Assembly: GCA_041590855.1 (NCBI GenBank)
Contig: JBFHTA010000053.1
Span: 1-17,083 of the forward strand
DNA from: Litoribrevibacter sp041590855
Lineage (GTDB): Bacteria > Pseudomonadota > Gammaproteobacteria > Pseudomonadales > Litoribrevibacteraceae
DNA: 17,083 nt
Direction: 5' to 3'
Made by a program: the position numbers and the translations under genes. Shown here piece after piece: positions 6,885 to 14,189 of the stretch. The notes below the pieces were generated by a model that worked only from the letters and a program-made list of their open reading frames with translations, did no database searches and was not told the DNA's origin. The number at the start of each line of letters is the position of its first letter. Position 1 is the stretch's first letter.

Positions 6885-9089
6885 ATGGAACGGCCTAAAG
6901 GGCACTCTCCCGGTGCGATACATGAGCTTAAGATCCAGTTATCGATCCTGACCGTTGTTTTTGGTCTGGGGGTGTGGGCGATTGTCAGCCATTTGCGTGA
7001 TCTGCAAATCGATCTCATTGAATCTTCTACTATTCGAAGTGCGAGCCAATACAGTGAAACACTCACGCAGTTTCGCACTCTTTATACCTCCGAAGTAGTT
7101 GAGCGGTTGGCGAGCGAGGGCATAGAGGTTACTCATGATTATCATCAGAAGCAGGGCGCTATCCCGTTGCCTGCAACCTTGAGTATGCTCTTAGGTGAAC
7201 GAATAGGTTCGGCGGGAAAAGATTTTTCAGTCAAATTATATAGCGGGTATCCCTTTCCCTGGCGGTCGGAAGGCGGGTTACATGATGAGTTTGCGAAACA
7301 CGCCTGGGGGCATTTTACCTCTGGAGAGGCCAAGCCCTATATCAGGATAGAAGCGGTTAATGGGGTACTGAGTGTTCGCTATGCTGTGGCGGATGTCATG
7401 CGCCCATCGTGTGTGGGTTGTCATAACAGTCATTCCCAATCGCCCAAAAGGGACTGGCGGGTGAACGATGTTCGAGGTGTCTTGGAAGTCATCCAACCTA
7501 TTGATGCGGGTATTGCCCAAGCGGACCGTATTTTTCGCGAGATAGTGGTCCTATCTGTTGTTTTACTTGTGATTACCTTTGGCGCCATCGGCTTGATTAT
7601 TCGCCGATTACAGATTCAAAAACAACACACTGAATCAGTGAATCAAGCATTAAACCATGAAATTAGCGAGCGTAAGTTGGCACAAGAGCAAGCCGTCTCT
7701 GCGAAAGAAGAGGCAATAGCGGCAAATCAGGCTAAGTCTATTTTTCTGGCCAATATTACTCATGAGATCAGAACGCCAATGAACGCCATCCTAGGTTATG
7801 CACAAATCCTACAAAGGGATGGTGATTTAACTGAGGATCAAAAAGAGTCAGTACAGATTATCAATAGGTCGGGTGGACATCTACTCGGATTGATCAATGA
7901 TGTACTTGAGTTGTCCCGAATAGAGGCCGGAGCTCATGAAATAAAGCCAACGGCTTTTGATCTTGTTGAGCTGTTGAATGATTTACGGGAAATGTTCCTT
8001 CTGAGAACGCAACAAAAAGGCTTAGACTGGCAGGTGGAAAGTGACTTTCCAACAGTGCGTTTGTTGGTTTTGGGGGATGTTGGCAAGTTACGGCAAGTCT
8101 TGATTAATTTGGTCGGGAACTCGATCAAGTTTACCGATACCGGTTTTGTTCGGTTGAGCGTGACGACGGTTAAAGACGATCATTATCACTTTGATGTTGT
8201 TGACAGTGGACCGGGGATATCAAAAGAACAGCAAATTACGATATTGGAACCCTTCACTCAAGGTTCGATTGGACATGAAAAGGGAGGAACAGGTTTAGGT
8301 TTGGCGATATCGAATAAATATCTCAAACTGATGGATAGTACCTTGAAATTAACCTCGCAACTTGAGGAAGGTACAAGGGTTAGTTTTACCGTCGAACTTC
8401 CACTCTCTGAAGCGCCTGAGCTTGCACCTGACAACTTGAAGCAGGTAGTGAAACTTCAACCTCAATATCATATTCAGATTTTGGTTGTAGATGACATTGA
8501 GCTTAATCGTCAGCTGCTTCATCGTATGTTAACCGACATAGGGGCGAGCGTTATTACTGCTAAAGATGGTGAAAGTGCCATTGATGTTTTACGCTCCAGT
8601 AAGGTGGATCTGATTTTTACTGACTTATGTATGCCTGATATGGATGGGGTGGCCTTGTTAAAAGAAATTAAGGGGATGCCTGAGTATGCCAAGGTACCCT
8701 TGGTGGCAATCAGTGCTTCGAGTCTACAAGTGGATTTGCATCATTATTTGAAATTAGGCTTTGATGATTACATTTCCAAGCCGTTTTATTTTGAGAGCAT
8801 ATATCAGTGTCTTCAGCGGCACCTTAACGTAGACTTTCTGTATAAAGCGACCGATATGTCTGACGTGTCAGATAAGGCAGAGCTGCCCGTGTCTAAAATC
8901 AGCCAACAGATGAAGGCGGCATTAATTGCAGCAGCCGAGCTTTATCAGATTTCTGAACTGGAAGAATTGATTCGCCCGCTGGATAAATATCAGTCCCCAT
9001 GGATTGAACAAGTCCGGGATTGTATTTCCAGCTATGACATGGACGGCTTAATACGTTATCTCAACGACATGGAGTCTGATGATGAGTGA
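6885..9089 (+). CDS. Hybrid sensor histidine kinase with periplasmic c-type heme (Tll0287-like/DUF3365) domain
   Basis: This 734-residue inner-membrane kinase runs as follows. TM1 is at about 17-35. The periplasmic domain (36-218) contains the Tll0287-like/DUF3365 signatures FRTLYTSEVV, GAIPLPATL and SGYPFPWR, and then C176-x-x-C179-H180, a c-type heme attachment motif. TM2 is at about 220-239, followed by a coiled linker. HisKA has phospho-acceptor H293 (HEIRTPMNAILGYA). HATPase shows N412 in the N box, DSGPGIS, and GGTGLGLA at 467-474. The receiver domain has D536-D537, phospho-acceptor D580 (FTDLCMPDMDG) and K632. A helical ~85-residue tail (650-734) carries no obvious Hpt histidine. The family use suggests redox, NO or CO sensing; the ligand is not visible. 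The ATG at 6885 is the first in-frame start after a stop at 6873, with a poor ribosome site. The end overlaps the next gene, so the products probably act together. Confidence 0.93.
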   Translation: MERPKGHSPGAIHELKIQLSILTVVFGLGVWAIVSHLRDLQIDLIESSTIRSASQYSETLTQFRTLYTSEVVERLASEGIEVTHDYHQKQGAIPLPATLSMLLGERIGSAGKDFSVKLYSGYPFPWRSEGGLHDEFAKHAWGHFTSGEAKPYIRIEAVNGVLSVRYAVADVMRPSCVGCHNSHSQSPKRDWRVNDVRGVLEVIQPIDAGIAQADRIFREIVVLSVVLLVITFGAIGLIIRRLQIQKQHTESVNQALNHEISERKLAQEQAVSAKEEAIAANQAKSIFLANITHEIRTPMNAILGYAQILQRDGDLTEDQKESVQIINRSGGHLLGLINDVLELSRIEAGAHEIKPTAFDLVELLNDLREMFLLRTQQKGLDWQVESDFPTVRLLVLGDVGKLRQVLINLVGNSIKFTDTGFVRLSVTTVKDDHYHFDVVDSGPGISKEQQITILEPFTQGSIGHEKGGTGLGLAISNKYLKLMDSTLKLTSQLEEGTRVSFTVELPLSEAPELAPDNLKQVVKLQPQYHIQILVVDDIELNRQLLHRMLTDIGASVITAKDGESAIDVLRSSKVDLIFTDLCMPDMDGVALLKEIKGMPEYAKVPLVAISASSLQVDLHHYLKLGFDDYISKPFYFESIYQCLQRHLNVDFLYKATDMSDVSDKAELPVSKISQQMKAALIAAAELYQISELEELIRPLDKYQSPWIEQVRDCISSYDMDGLIRYLNDMESDDE

Positions 9090-10233
9090 GCAGCAACACC
9101 AGATTTTAATCGTGGATGATAATCCAACCAACATAGATTTGTTGCGGCGGTTTCTCGATGATGAAAAGTACAAGATTGCGGCCGTTACCAGTGGCGAGGT
9201 TGCACTCAAGTTAGTTGAAAAGAATCCTCCGGATTTGATTTTGCTTGATATTATGATGCCAGGCATCGATGGTTATGAAGTGTGTCGGCGTCTAAAGGCG
9301 CATCCTGAGTATAAAGACATCCCCGTTATTTTTGTGACCGCTAAAACAGCAGCAGAAGACATTAAACTTGGCTTTCAGTTGGGTGCTGCAGACTACATCA
9401 ATAAACCGGCTCAGCAGGAAGTGGTTTTGTCCCGGGTCGATAACCAGCTGCAACTCTTTCATCAGCATAAGGTTGAGCGAGAACTTCGTCAGGAATCCAT
9501 CAAAATGGCAGAGCTGGGAGAAATGGTGGCAGGTATTGTTCATGAGATTGGTAATCCGTTGGGCAACCTCAAGACGGCGTTAAGTTTCAGTCAGCATTGC
9601 GTTGACCAGATTCAGGCTCAATGGAAAAGTCAGGCGCTTACCCAAAACGATTTTGAACAATTCATCGAACAGCAACAGGAAGCACTGCAAAGTTGTCAGG
9701 TGAGCATTGATCTGGCTTCCAGCCTGATTCAAAGTTTCAAACAAGTGGCTGTGGGTCAATGCAGCCAGCAAAAAAGTGAGTTTTCTTTACGCCACTTTGT
9801 GGATGAAGTGATTCTTAGTATGCGAGCGAAACTGAAGAAATTGCCCTATGAGGTTGTGAATGATGTCCCCTGGGAAATCAACGTTACTACCTATTCGGGA
9901 GCCCTGTCTCAAATACTTATTAATTTAATCAATAACTCCCTACTGCATGGGTTTGAGGGCCAAGACGATGGAAAAATCGAGATTTCGGCCGAGGTAAAAG
10001 GTGATTCTGTCGTGCTGAGTTATCAGGACAATGGTCTGGGCATTGAGCCTTCTTTACAACAACGTATTTTTGATGATTTCTTTACAACCAAGCAAGGTGA
10101 AGGGGGCTCAGGATTGGGTATGGGCATTATCAAATCCCTGACGGAAGACGAGCTCAACGGGCAGTTTGATTTTTTCAGTGAACCCGGGCAGGGAGTGCGT
10201 GCTGTCTTTACCTTACCTATGACCCTTAACTAA
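9082..10233 (+). CDS. Receiver-histidine kinase (REC-HisKA-HATPase), soluble
   Basis: This 383-residue cytoplasmic protein starts with a receiver domain: D12-D13 in ILIVDDNPTN, phospho-acceptor D56 in LLDIMMPGIDG, and the lysine in NKPAQQEVVL. A coiled linker leads to a kinase core with H154 in the HEIGNPLGNLK box (the HEIxNPL class) and an ATPase domain with NLINNSLLHGF, DNGLGIEP and GGSGLGMGI. It has no membrane segment or DNA-binding domain. Either ATG, at 9079 or 9082, could start it. GGAG at 9070-9073 gives the better spacing (8 bases) to 9082, so I use that one; both overlap the upstream kinase stop (9087-9089). Such proteins receive phosphate from a partner kinase, and the partner is most likely the heme-c hybrid kinase. 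Whether it acts as kinase or phosphatase, and on what, cannot be told from sequence. Confidence 0.92.
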   Translation: MSEQQHQILIVDDNPTNIDLLRRFLDDEKYKIAAVTSGEVALKLVEKNPPDLILLDIMMPGIDGYEVCRRLKAHPEYKDIPVIFVTAKTAAEDIKLGFQLGAADYINKPAQQEVVLSRVDNQLQLFHQHKVERELRQESIKMAELGEMVAGIVHEIGNPLGNLKTALSFSQHCVDQIQAQWKSQALTQNDFEQFIEQQQEALQSCQVSIDLASSLIQSFKQVAVGQCSQQKSEFSLRHFVDEVILSMRAKLKKLPYEVVNDVPWEINVTTYSGALSQILINLINNSLLHGFEGQDDGKIEISAEVKGDSVVLSYQDNGLGIEPSLQQRIFDDFFTTKQGEGGSGLGMGIIKSLTEDELNGQFDFFSEPGQGVRAVFTLPMTLN

Positions 10234-10323
10234 ACACGCACATCACTTACCGAAAGCTCACTGTTCTCCGGTCGCTTCCTTATTCCACCCGATTAACAAC
10301 CTTCAGTAAGTTTGATAATATAG

Positions 10324-10335
10324 TTGATATATCAA
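10324..10335. promoter_or_regulatory. Perfect 12-base palindrome upstream of the DUF4442 gene
   Basis: TTGATATATCAA is its own reverse complement, ends 21 bases before the ATG, and follows a -10-like GATAAT (10314-10319). It could be an operator. It resembles an FNR/Anr box, but the half-sites TTGAT and ATCAA are 2 bases apart instead of the 4 that FNR needs. In an AT-rich stretch chance is a fair alternative. Confidence 0.3.
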
Positions 10336-10356
10336 TTATATTTTGAGGTTGTATTG

Positions 10357-10818
10357 ATGTTTCAGAAGTTGGCTAAAAATCCCGCTTGGTTTCGCCGTTT
10401 TGTTAATGTTTGGCCGCCTTTTGTCGGTGCTGGTATTTCGTTAGAAAGCATAGCGGATGATTTCTCCCAGGCGACGGTGGCTATGAAACTCAAGTTTACC
10501 AATACCAATTATGTTGGAGTTCACTACGGCGGTTCGCTCTATTCCATGTGTGATCCTTTTTATATGTTGTTGATCATGAATCGAATTGGGAAGGGCTACA
10601 TTGTTTGGGATAAAGCTGCTGAGATCGAATTCAGAAAGCCGGGCAAAGGAACGGTGAGGGCGCATTTCAAGGTGGATGACGCCATGCTTGACGATATTCG
10701 TAAGCACACCGCCAACGGAGAGAAGTATTTACCTGTGTACGAGGTTGATGTGTTGGACGAAAGTGGTGATGTCGTTGCTACAGTGAAAAAGACTCTCTAC
10801 ATCAAGAAAAAAGACTAA
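10357..10818 (+). CDS. DUF4442 hotdog-fold protein (thioesterase-like)
   Basis: This 153-residue cytoplasmic protein matches the DUF4442 group of hotdog-fold proteins, related to PaaI/YiiD-type acyl-CoA thioesterases. Diagnostic stretches are FTNTNYVGVHYGGSLYSMCD (the hotdog helix and its entry), VWDKAAEIEFRKPGKGTV and VKKTLYIKKK at the end. Substrate is unknown, so acyl-CoA thioesterase is only a fold-based guess. The ATG at 10357 has GAGG at 10345-10348, 8 bases away, and beats the TTG at 10324, which lies in the palindrome. It lies 123 bases after the receiver-kinase gene with its own likely promoter, so I treat it as a separate unit. Its stop is only 6 bases from the end of the convergent HD-GYP gene. 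Confidence 0.88.
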   Translation: MFQKLAKNPAWFRRFVNVWPPFVGAGISLESIADDFSQATVAMKLKFTNTNYVGVHYGGSLYSMCDPFYMLLIMNRIGKGYIVWDKAAEIEFRKPGKGTVRAHFKVDDAMLDDIRKHTANGEKYLPVYEVDVLDESGDVVATVKKTLYIKKKD

Positions 10819-10824
10819 TGTTTT

Positions 10825-12111
10825 TTACGAGTTAGGCTGCTTCTTGATGGCTTCCAGGTAGAAACCCATGTTTTCTTGAATCCCCAAATACTCATAAACC
10901 CGAGGCGGACACTCACTGGGCTTAAGAACTTTTACGACTTCCAGGTTATCATGGTCTGCCAGGTTGATGAGTAACGCCTGGTTGGCTGGGATGTCCGGAT
11001 TGTATAACAGAATTTTGGGTTTCAGGATGGTACTCGGGTCAACCGAAATGACCAATGCGATACTCTCGTCGTTAAGTTGTACGACGGTTCCCGGTGGATA
11101 AACGCCAAAGGTTTTGATGAAGTGTTGCACTAGATCGATGTCCAGTTTTCCCTGGTATTTTCTGAAGAGTGTGGCCATCGCTATTTTGGGAATGACGGCT
11201 TCTGTTGGGTCCGGATGATTGCATAAGTTGTCGTAAATATTGGCGATTGCTACGATTCTGCAAATAGTCGAGATCTGCTCTCCTTTCAGTCGACTTGGGT
11301 AGCCGCTACCATCCAGTAATTCATGGTGATGCTTTATGACATGAATTACGTCCGGGTCTACATCCGGTAGACTCTCAGCCACTCGTGCACCCATGGTTGT
11401 GTGGGTTTCCAGTAATTTCAGTTCGCTGCTGCTTTTAGGGCCTTTTTTTAACGAAATGGCTGGCGGAATGGCGACCTTTCCAATGTCATGCAGAATGGCT
11501 CCTAAACCTAATATCTTTAATTGATCCGTTGGGAGGTTGAGGGCATTACCAATGGTTAAGGATAAAACCGTTACATTCAGAGAATGGCAGTGATGGGAGT
11601 GGTCATCACTGCTTAAGCTGATCAGATTGATCAGCACATCTGTATCTTCAGTGAAACCTTCCAGCATATCGTCAATGACTTCGCCCGCATCGCGGATGGC
11701 GTTCGCCGGGGAGTGTTTCAGGTCGTTGGTGAGATTTTTTACCCGTTTTTGCTTTTCCCGGTATTGTTGGGCGGCTTTTCTTCGGTTAATTCGAAAGTTA
11801 TCCGCTTTTTTCAAAGCATCTTGTTTTTGCTGCCAAAGCTCTTCATCGGATTGTGGGTCTTCGTCTTGCTCAAATTCCTGAGTGGCCTGCGCTTCTTCAG
11901 AGGCTTTGAGGCTTTCCGGAGTGCTTTTTTCCGGGAACAGAACGACCTCTTTTAGGCCAAGAGCTTTGATGGTCTGAATTTCATGATGGTGTTTTATGGT
12001 TAACTTACGGAACAGGAACGGGTGCTGAGACCAGCCAAGCTGAATATCTACGTACATTCCTACTGCAAGTTTATCCACGCTGATAAGCGTTTTCTTAGCT
12101 GCCAAATTCAA
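10825..12111 (-). CDS. HD-GYP domain protein with N-terminal DUF3391, probable c-di-GMP phosphodiesterase
   Basis: This 428-residue soluble protein has a DUF3391 N-terminus (about 8-60, ISVDKLAVGMYVDIQL), a charged coiled-coil linker (about 65-140), and an HD-GYP phosphodiesterase domain (about 160-360). The metal ligands and signature are intact: H208-D209 in ILHDIGKVAIP, H261-H262-H263 and E264, and the G270-Y271-P272 triad in LDGSGYP, with D294 in ANIYDNL. Family members hydrolyse c-di-GMP to pGpG or GMP, and activity here is inferred from intact residues. The start is not ATG: a stop lies at 12118-12120 and no ATG follows before the conserved N-terminal motif, so TTG at 12111 (or TTG at 12105) is used, with only a GGG run upstream. 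A TATACT -10 on the minus strand (12152-12157) is possible. A terminator at 12221-12248 separates it from ettA. Confidence 0.9.
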   Translation of the reverse strand: MNLAAKKTLISVDKLAVGMYVDIQLGWSQHPFLFRKLTIKHHHEIQTIKALGLKEVVLFPEKSTPESLKASEEAQATQEFEQDEDPQSDEELWQQKQDALKKADNFRINRRKAAQQYREKQKRVKNLTNDLKHSPANAIRDAGEVIDDMLEGFTEDTDVLINLISLSSDDHSHHCHSLNVTVLSLTIGNALNLPTDQLKILGLGAILHDIGKVAIPPAISLKKGPKSSSELKLLETHTTMGARVAESLPDVDPDVIHVIKHHHELLDGSGYPSRLKGEQISTICRIVAIANIYDNLCNHPDPTEAVIPKIAMATLFRKYQGKLDIDLVQHFIKTFGVYPPGTVVQLNDESIALVISVDPSTILKPKILLYNPDIPANQALLINLADHDNLEVVKVLKPSECPPRVYEYLGIQENMGFYLEAIKKQPNS

Positions 12112-12220
12112 ACCCGTTTATTGTTGGAATAATTGGAGGTGAGATACAGAAAGTATAGAGCAGCGAGAGGCGAGGTGTGGGTTACCGTGTGTAAGTAAGC
12201 GATAGATTATTAGGATATGC

Positions 12221-12248
12221 TGAAAGGGCTTCCTAAGAAGCCCTTTCA
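12221..12248 (-). terminator. Terminator hairpin after ettA
   Basis: Perfect 12-base arms TGAAAGGGCTTC (12221-12232) and GAAGCCCTTTCA (12237-12248) flank a 4-base loop. It begins 13 bases past the ettA stop. A long downstream T-run is missing on the minus strand, so efficiency is uncertain, but the position and perfect stem favour it. Confidence 0.65.
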
Positions 12249-12261
12249 AACAAGTGCGCTA

Positions 12262-13926
12262 TTAAGCCAACTTCTTGTGACGGACACGTTTAGGTTGAGC
12301 TGCTGCCTCGCCAACGCGTTCCTTGAGATCTTTTTCATATTCTGTGTAGTTACCTTCGAAGAAAGTCACTTTGGACTCGTCTTCATAGGCCAGAATGTGC
12401 GTTGCGATACGGTCAAGGAACCAACGATCGTGCGAGATTACAATGGCACAGCCTGGGAAATCCAGCAGCGCTTCTTCCAGAGCTCGTAACGTTTCAACGT
12501 CCAGATCGTTTGATGGCTCGTCCAGCAGTAAGACGTTAGCCCCTTGCTTAAGAGTGTTGGCCAAATGCAAGCGGCCACGCTCACCACCAGACAACTCGCC
12601 CACACGTTTTTGTTGGTCAGAGCCTTTGAAGTTAAAGCGACCTACGTAAGAGCGCGATTGCACTTCATATCCATTGATGTTGATGATATCAGAACCGCCG
12701 GACACTTCTTCCCAAACGGTTTTAGAGTCATCCAGATCCGCACGGCTTTGATCTACAAATGCCATTTTGACAGTTTCACCGATCTCGATTTCGCCGCTGT
12801 CTGGTTGCTCTGTGCCCGCAATCATACGGAATAAGGTCGATTTACCTGCACCGTTACCACCAATAACACCGACAATAGCGCCTTTCGGAATACTGAAGGA
12901 CAAGTCATCAATCAGAATGCGGTCGCCAAAACCTTTGGTGACGTTCTTGAATTCCAGTACTTTGTCGCCTAAACGAGGCCCAGGTGGAATGTAAATTTCG
13001 TTGGTTTCGCTGCGCTTCTGGAATTCCTGAGATTGCATTTCTTCAAAGCGGGCCAGACGTGCCTTGCTCTTGGACTGGCGACCTTTAGCGTTGGAACGTA
13101 CCCACTCCAATTCGTGTTTAATGGCTTTTTCACGAGCGGCTTGTTGTTTTTCTTCGGCAGCCAGACGTTCTTCTTTGTTTTCCAACCAGGCTGAATAGTT
13201 GCCTTCAAATGGAATGCCACGTCCACGATCCAGTTCCAGAATCCATCCGGCTGCATTGTCCAGGAAGTAACGGTCGTGGGTAATCGCGACCACTGTTCCC
13301 GGGAATTCGCATAGGAAGTGCTCAAGCCAGGCAACGGATTCAGCATCCAGGTGGTTGGTCGGTTCGTCAAGAAGCAGCATGTCCGGGCTGGAAAGCAACA
13401 GGCGGCACAAGGCAACACGACGTTTTTCACCACCCGAAAGGTGTTTGATTTCAGCGTCCCATTCCGGAAGACGAAGTGCGTCGGCAGCTACTTCCAGTTT
13501 GCGCTCAAGATTATGAGCGTCGGACGCCTGAATGATGTTTTCCAATTTGGCTTGTTCTGCCGCTAATGCATCAAAGTCAGCATCCGGGTCTGCGTACGCC
13601 GCATAGACTTCATCCAGTCGGGCTTGTGCATCTTTAATGGTGCTCAGGGCTTCTTCAACGACCTCACGAACGGTTTTGTTCTCGTCCAGCTGAGGTTCCT
13701 GAGGCAGGTAGCCAACATTGATGTCTGGCATCGGGCGCGCTTCACCATCGAATTCTGTATCCACTCCGGCCATGATTCGAAGCAAGGTAGATTTACCTGC
13801 GCCGTTAAGACCTAAGACACCAATTTTTGCGCCCGGGAAAAAGGACAGTGAAATATCTTTCAAAATTTCGCGTTTTGGGGGTACAACCTTACTCACACGA
13901 TTCATCGTATAGACGTATTGCGCCAT
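12262..13926 (-). CDS. ettA: Energy-dependent translational throttle protein EttA (ABC-F)
   Basis: EttA is a cytoplasmic ABC-F ATPase that binds the ribosomal E site and couples the first peptide-bond steps to the ADP/ATP ratio. The length, 554 residues, is within one of the E. coli protein. Two ABC cassettes are complete: Walker A GLNGAGKST (about 39-47) and GGNGAGKST, signature motifs LSGGEKRRVAL and LSGGERGRL, and Walker B LLLDEPTNHLD and LLLDEPSNDLD, with the catalytic glutamate in each. Between them are the arm and the charged linker (KQQAAREKAIKHELEWVRS, KGRQSKSKARLARFEEM) typical of ABC-F. The ATG at 13926 has an AGG about 10 bases upstream. It is divergent from a large sensor gene, with a 263-base gap. 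I see no sign of a resistance-type arm extension, so it is housekeeping rather than antibiotic-resistance ABC-F. Confidence 0.97.
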   Translation of the reverse strand: MAQYVYTMNRVSKVVPPKREILKDISLSFFPGAKIGVLGLNGAGKSTLLRIMAGVDTEFDGEARPMPDINVGYLPQEPQLDENKTVREVVEEALSTIKDAQARLDEVYAAYADPDADFDALAAEQAKLENIIQASDAHNLERKLEVAADALRLPEWDAEIKHLSGGEKRRVALCRLLLSSPDMLLLDEPTNHLDAESVAWLEHFLCEFPGTVVAITHDRYFLDNAAGWILELDRGRGIPFEGNYSAWLENKEERLAAEEKQQAAREKAIKHELEWVRSNAKGRQSKSKARLARFEEMQSQEFQKRSETNEIYIPPGPRLGDKVLEFKNVTKGFGDRILIDDLSFSIPKGAIVGVIGGNGAGKSTLFRMIAGTEQPDSGEIEIGETVKMAFVDQSRADLDDSKTVWEEVSGGSDIININGYEVQSRSYVGRFNFKGSDQQKRVGELSGGERGRLHLANTLKQGANVLLLDEPSNDLDVETLRALEEALLDFPGCAIVISHDRWFLDRIATHILAYEDESKVTFFEGNYTEYEKDLKERVGEAAAQPKRVRHKKLA

Positions 13927-14189
13927 AAATGTTTGACCTGATTATGTGACTGATGATGTTGGTATGGAGTAGGAAACAAAAGAGTACGAATGCATCTGCT
14001 CCCAATAGGGTGACAATAATAGTTCAACCGGTGGGTACGTTAAACCCATACTGAAAAATTAAGGCGAGTGTTTTCAATAGGGTTAGTCACTTTCTTAAGT
14101 TGGCCTGAGCGTGCTGATGTTTTATTATACAGCGAGAATTCTAATTATAATTTCTGACTTGTTGTGTTCATTGTTTTGTTGGATCGTCT
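13927..14189. promoter_or_regulatory. Divergent ettA-sensor intergenic region with candidate plus-strand promoters
   Basis: No gene is supported here. TATAAT at 14146-14151 is a perfect -10 without a good -35. TTGGCC (14100-14105), 17 bases, then TATTAT (14123-14128) is a second candidate for the plus strand. CAATAGGGT occurs twice in direct orientation (14003-14011 and 14075-14083). A small TGGGT/ACCCA pair lies near 14030-14050. No convincing ettA promoter was picked out. Confidence 0.4.

Noticed and set aside
10324..10335. FNR/Anr box TTGAT...ATCAA
   Set aside because: The half-sites are 2 bases apart rather than 4, which FNR-type proteins do not accept.
11627..11955. Plus-strand open frames of about 80 codons inside the HD-GYP gene
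   Set aside because: Low-complexity Ser/Phe-rich translation antisense to the coiled-coil linker; no start signal.
12262..13926. ABC-F antibiotic-resistance protein
   Set aside because: Length and arm match the housekeeping EttA, and no extended resistance-type arm is present.
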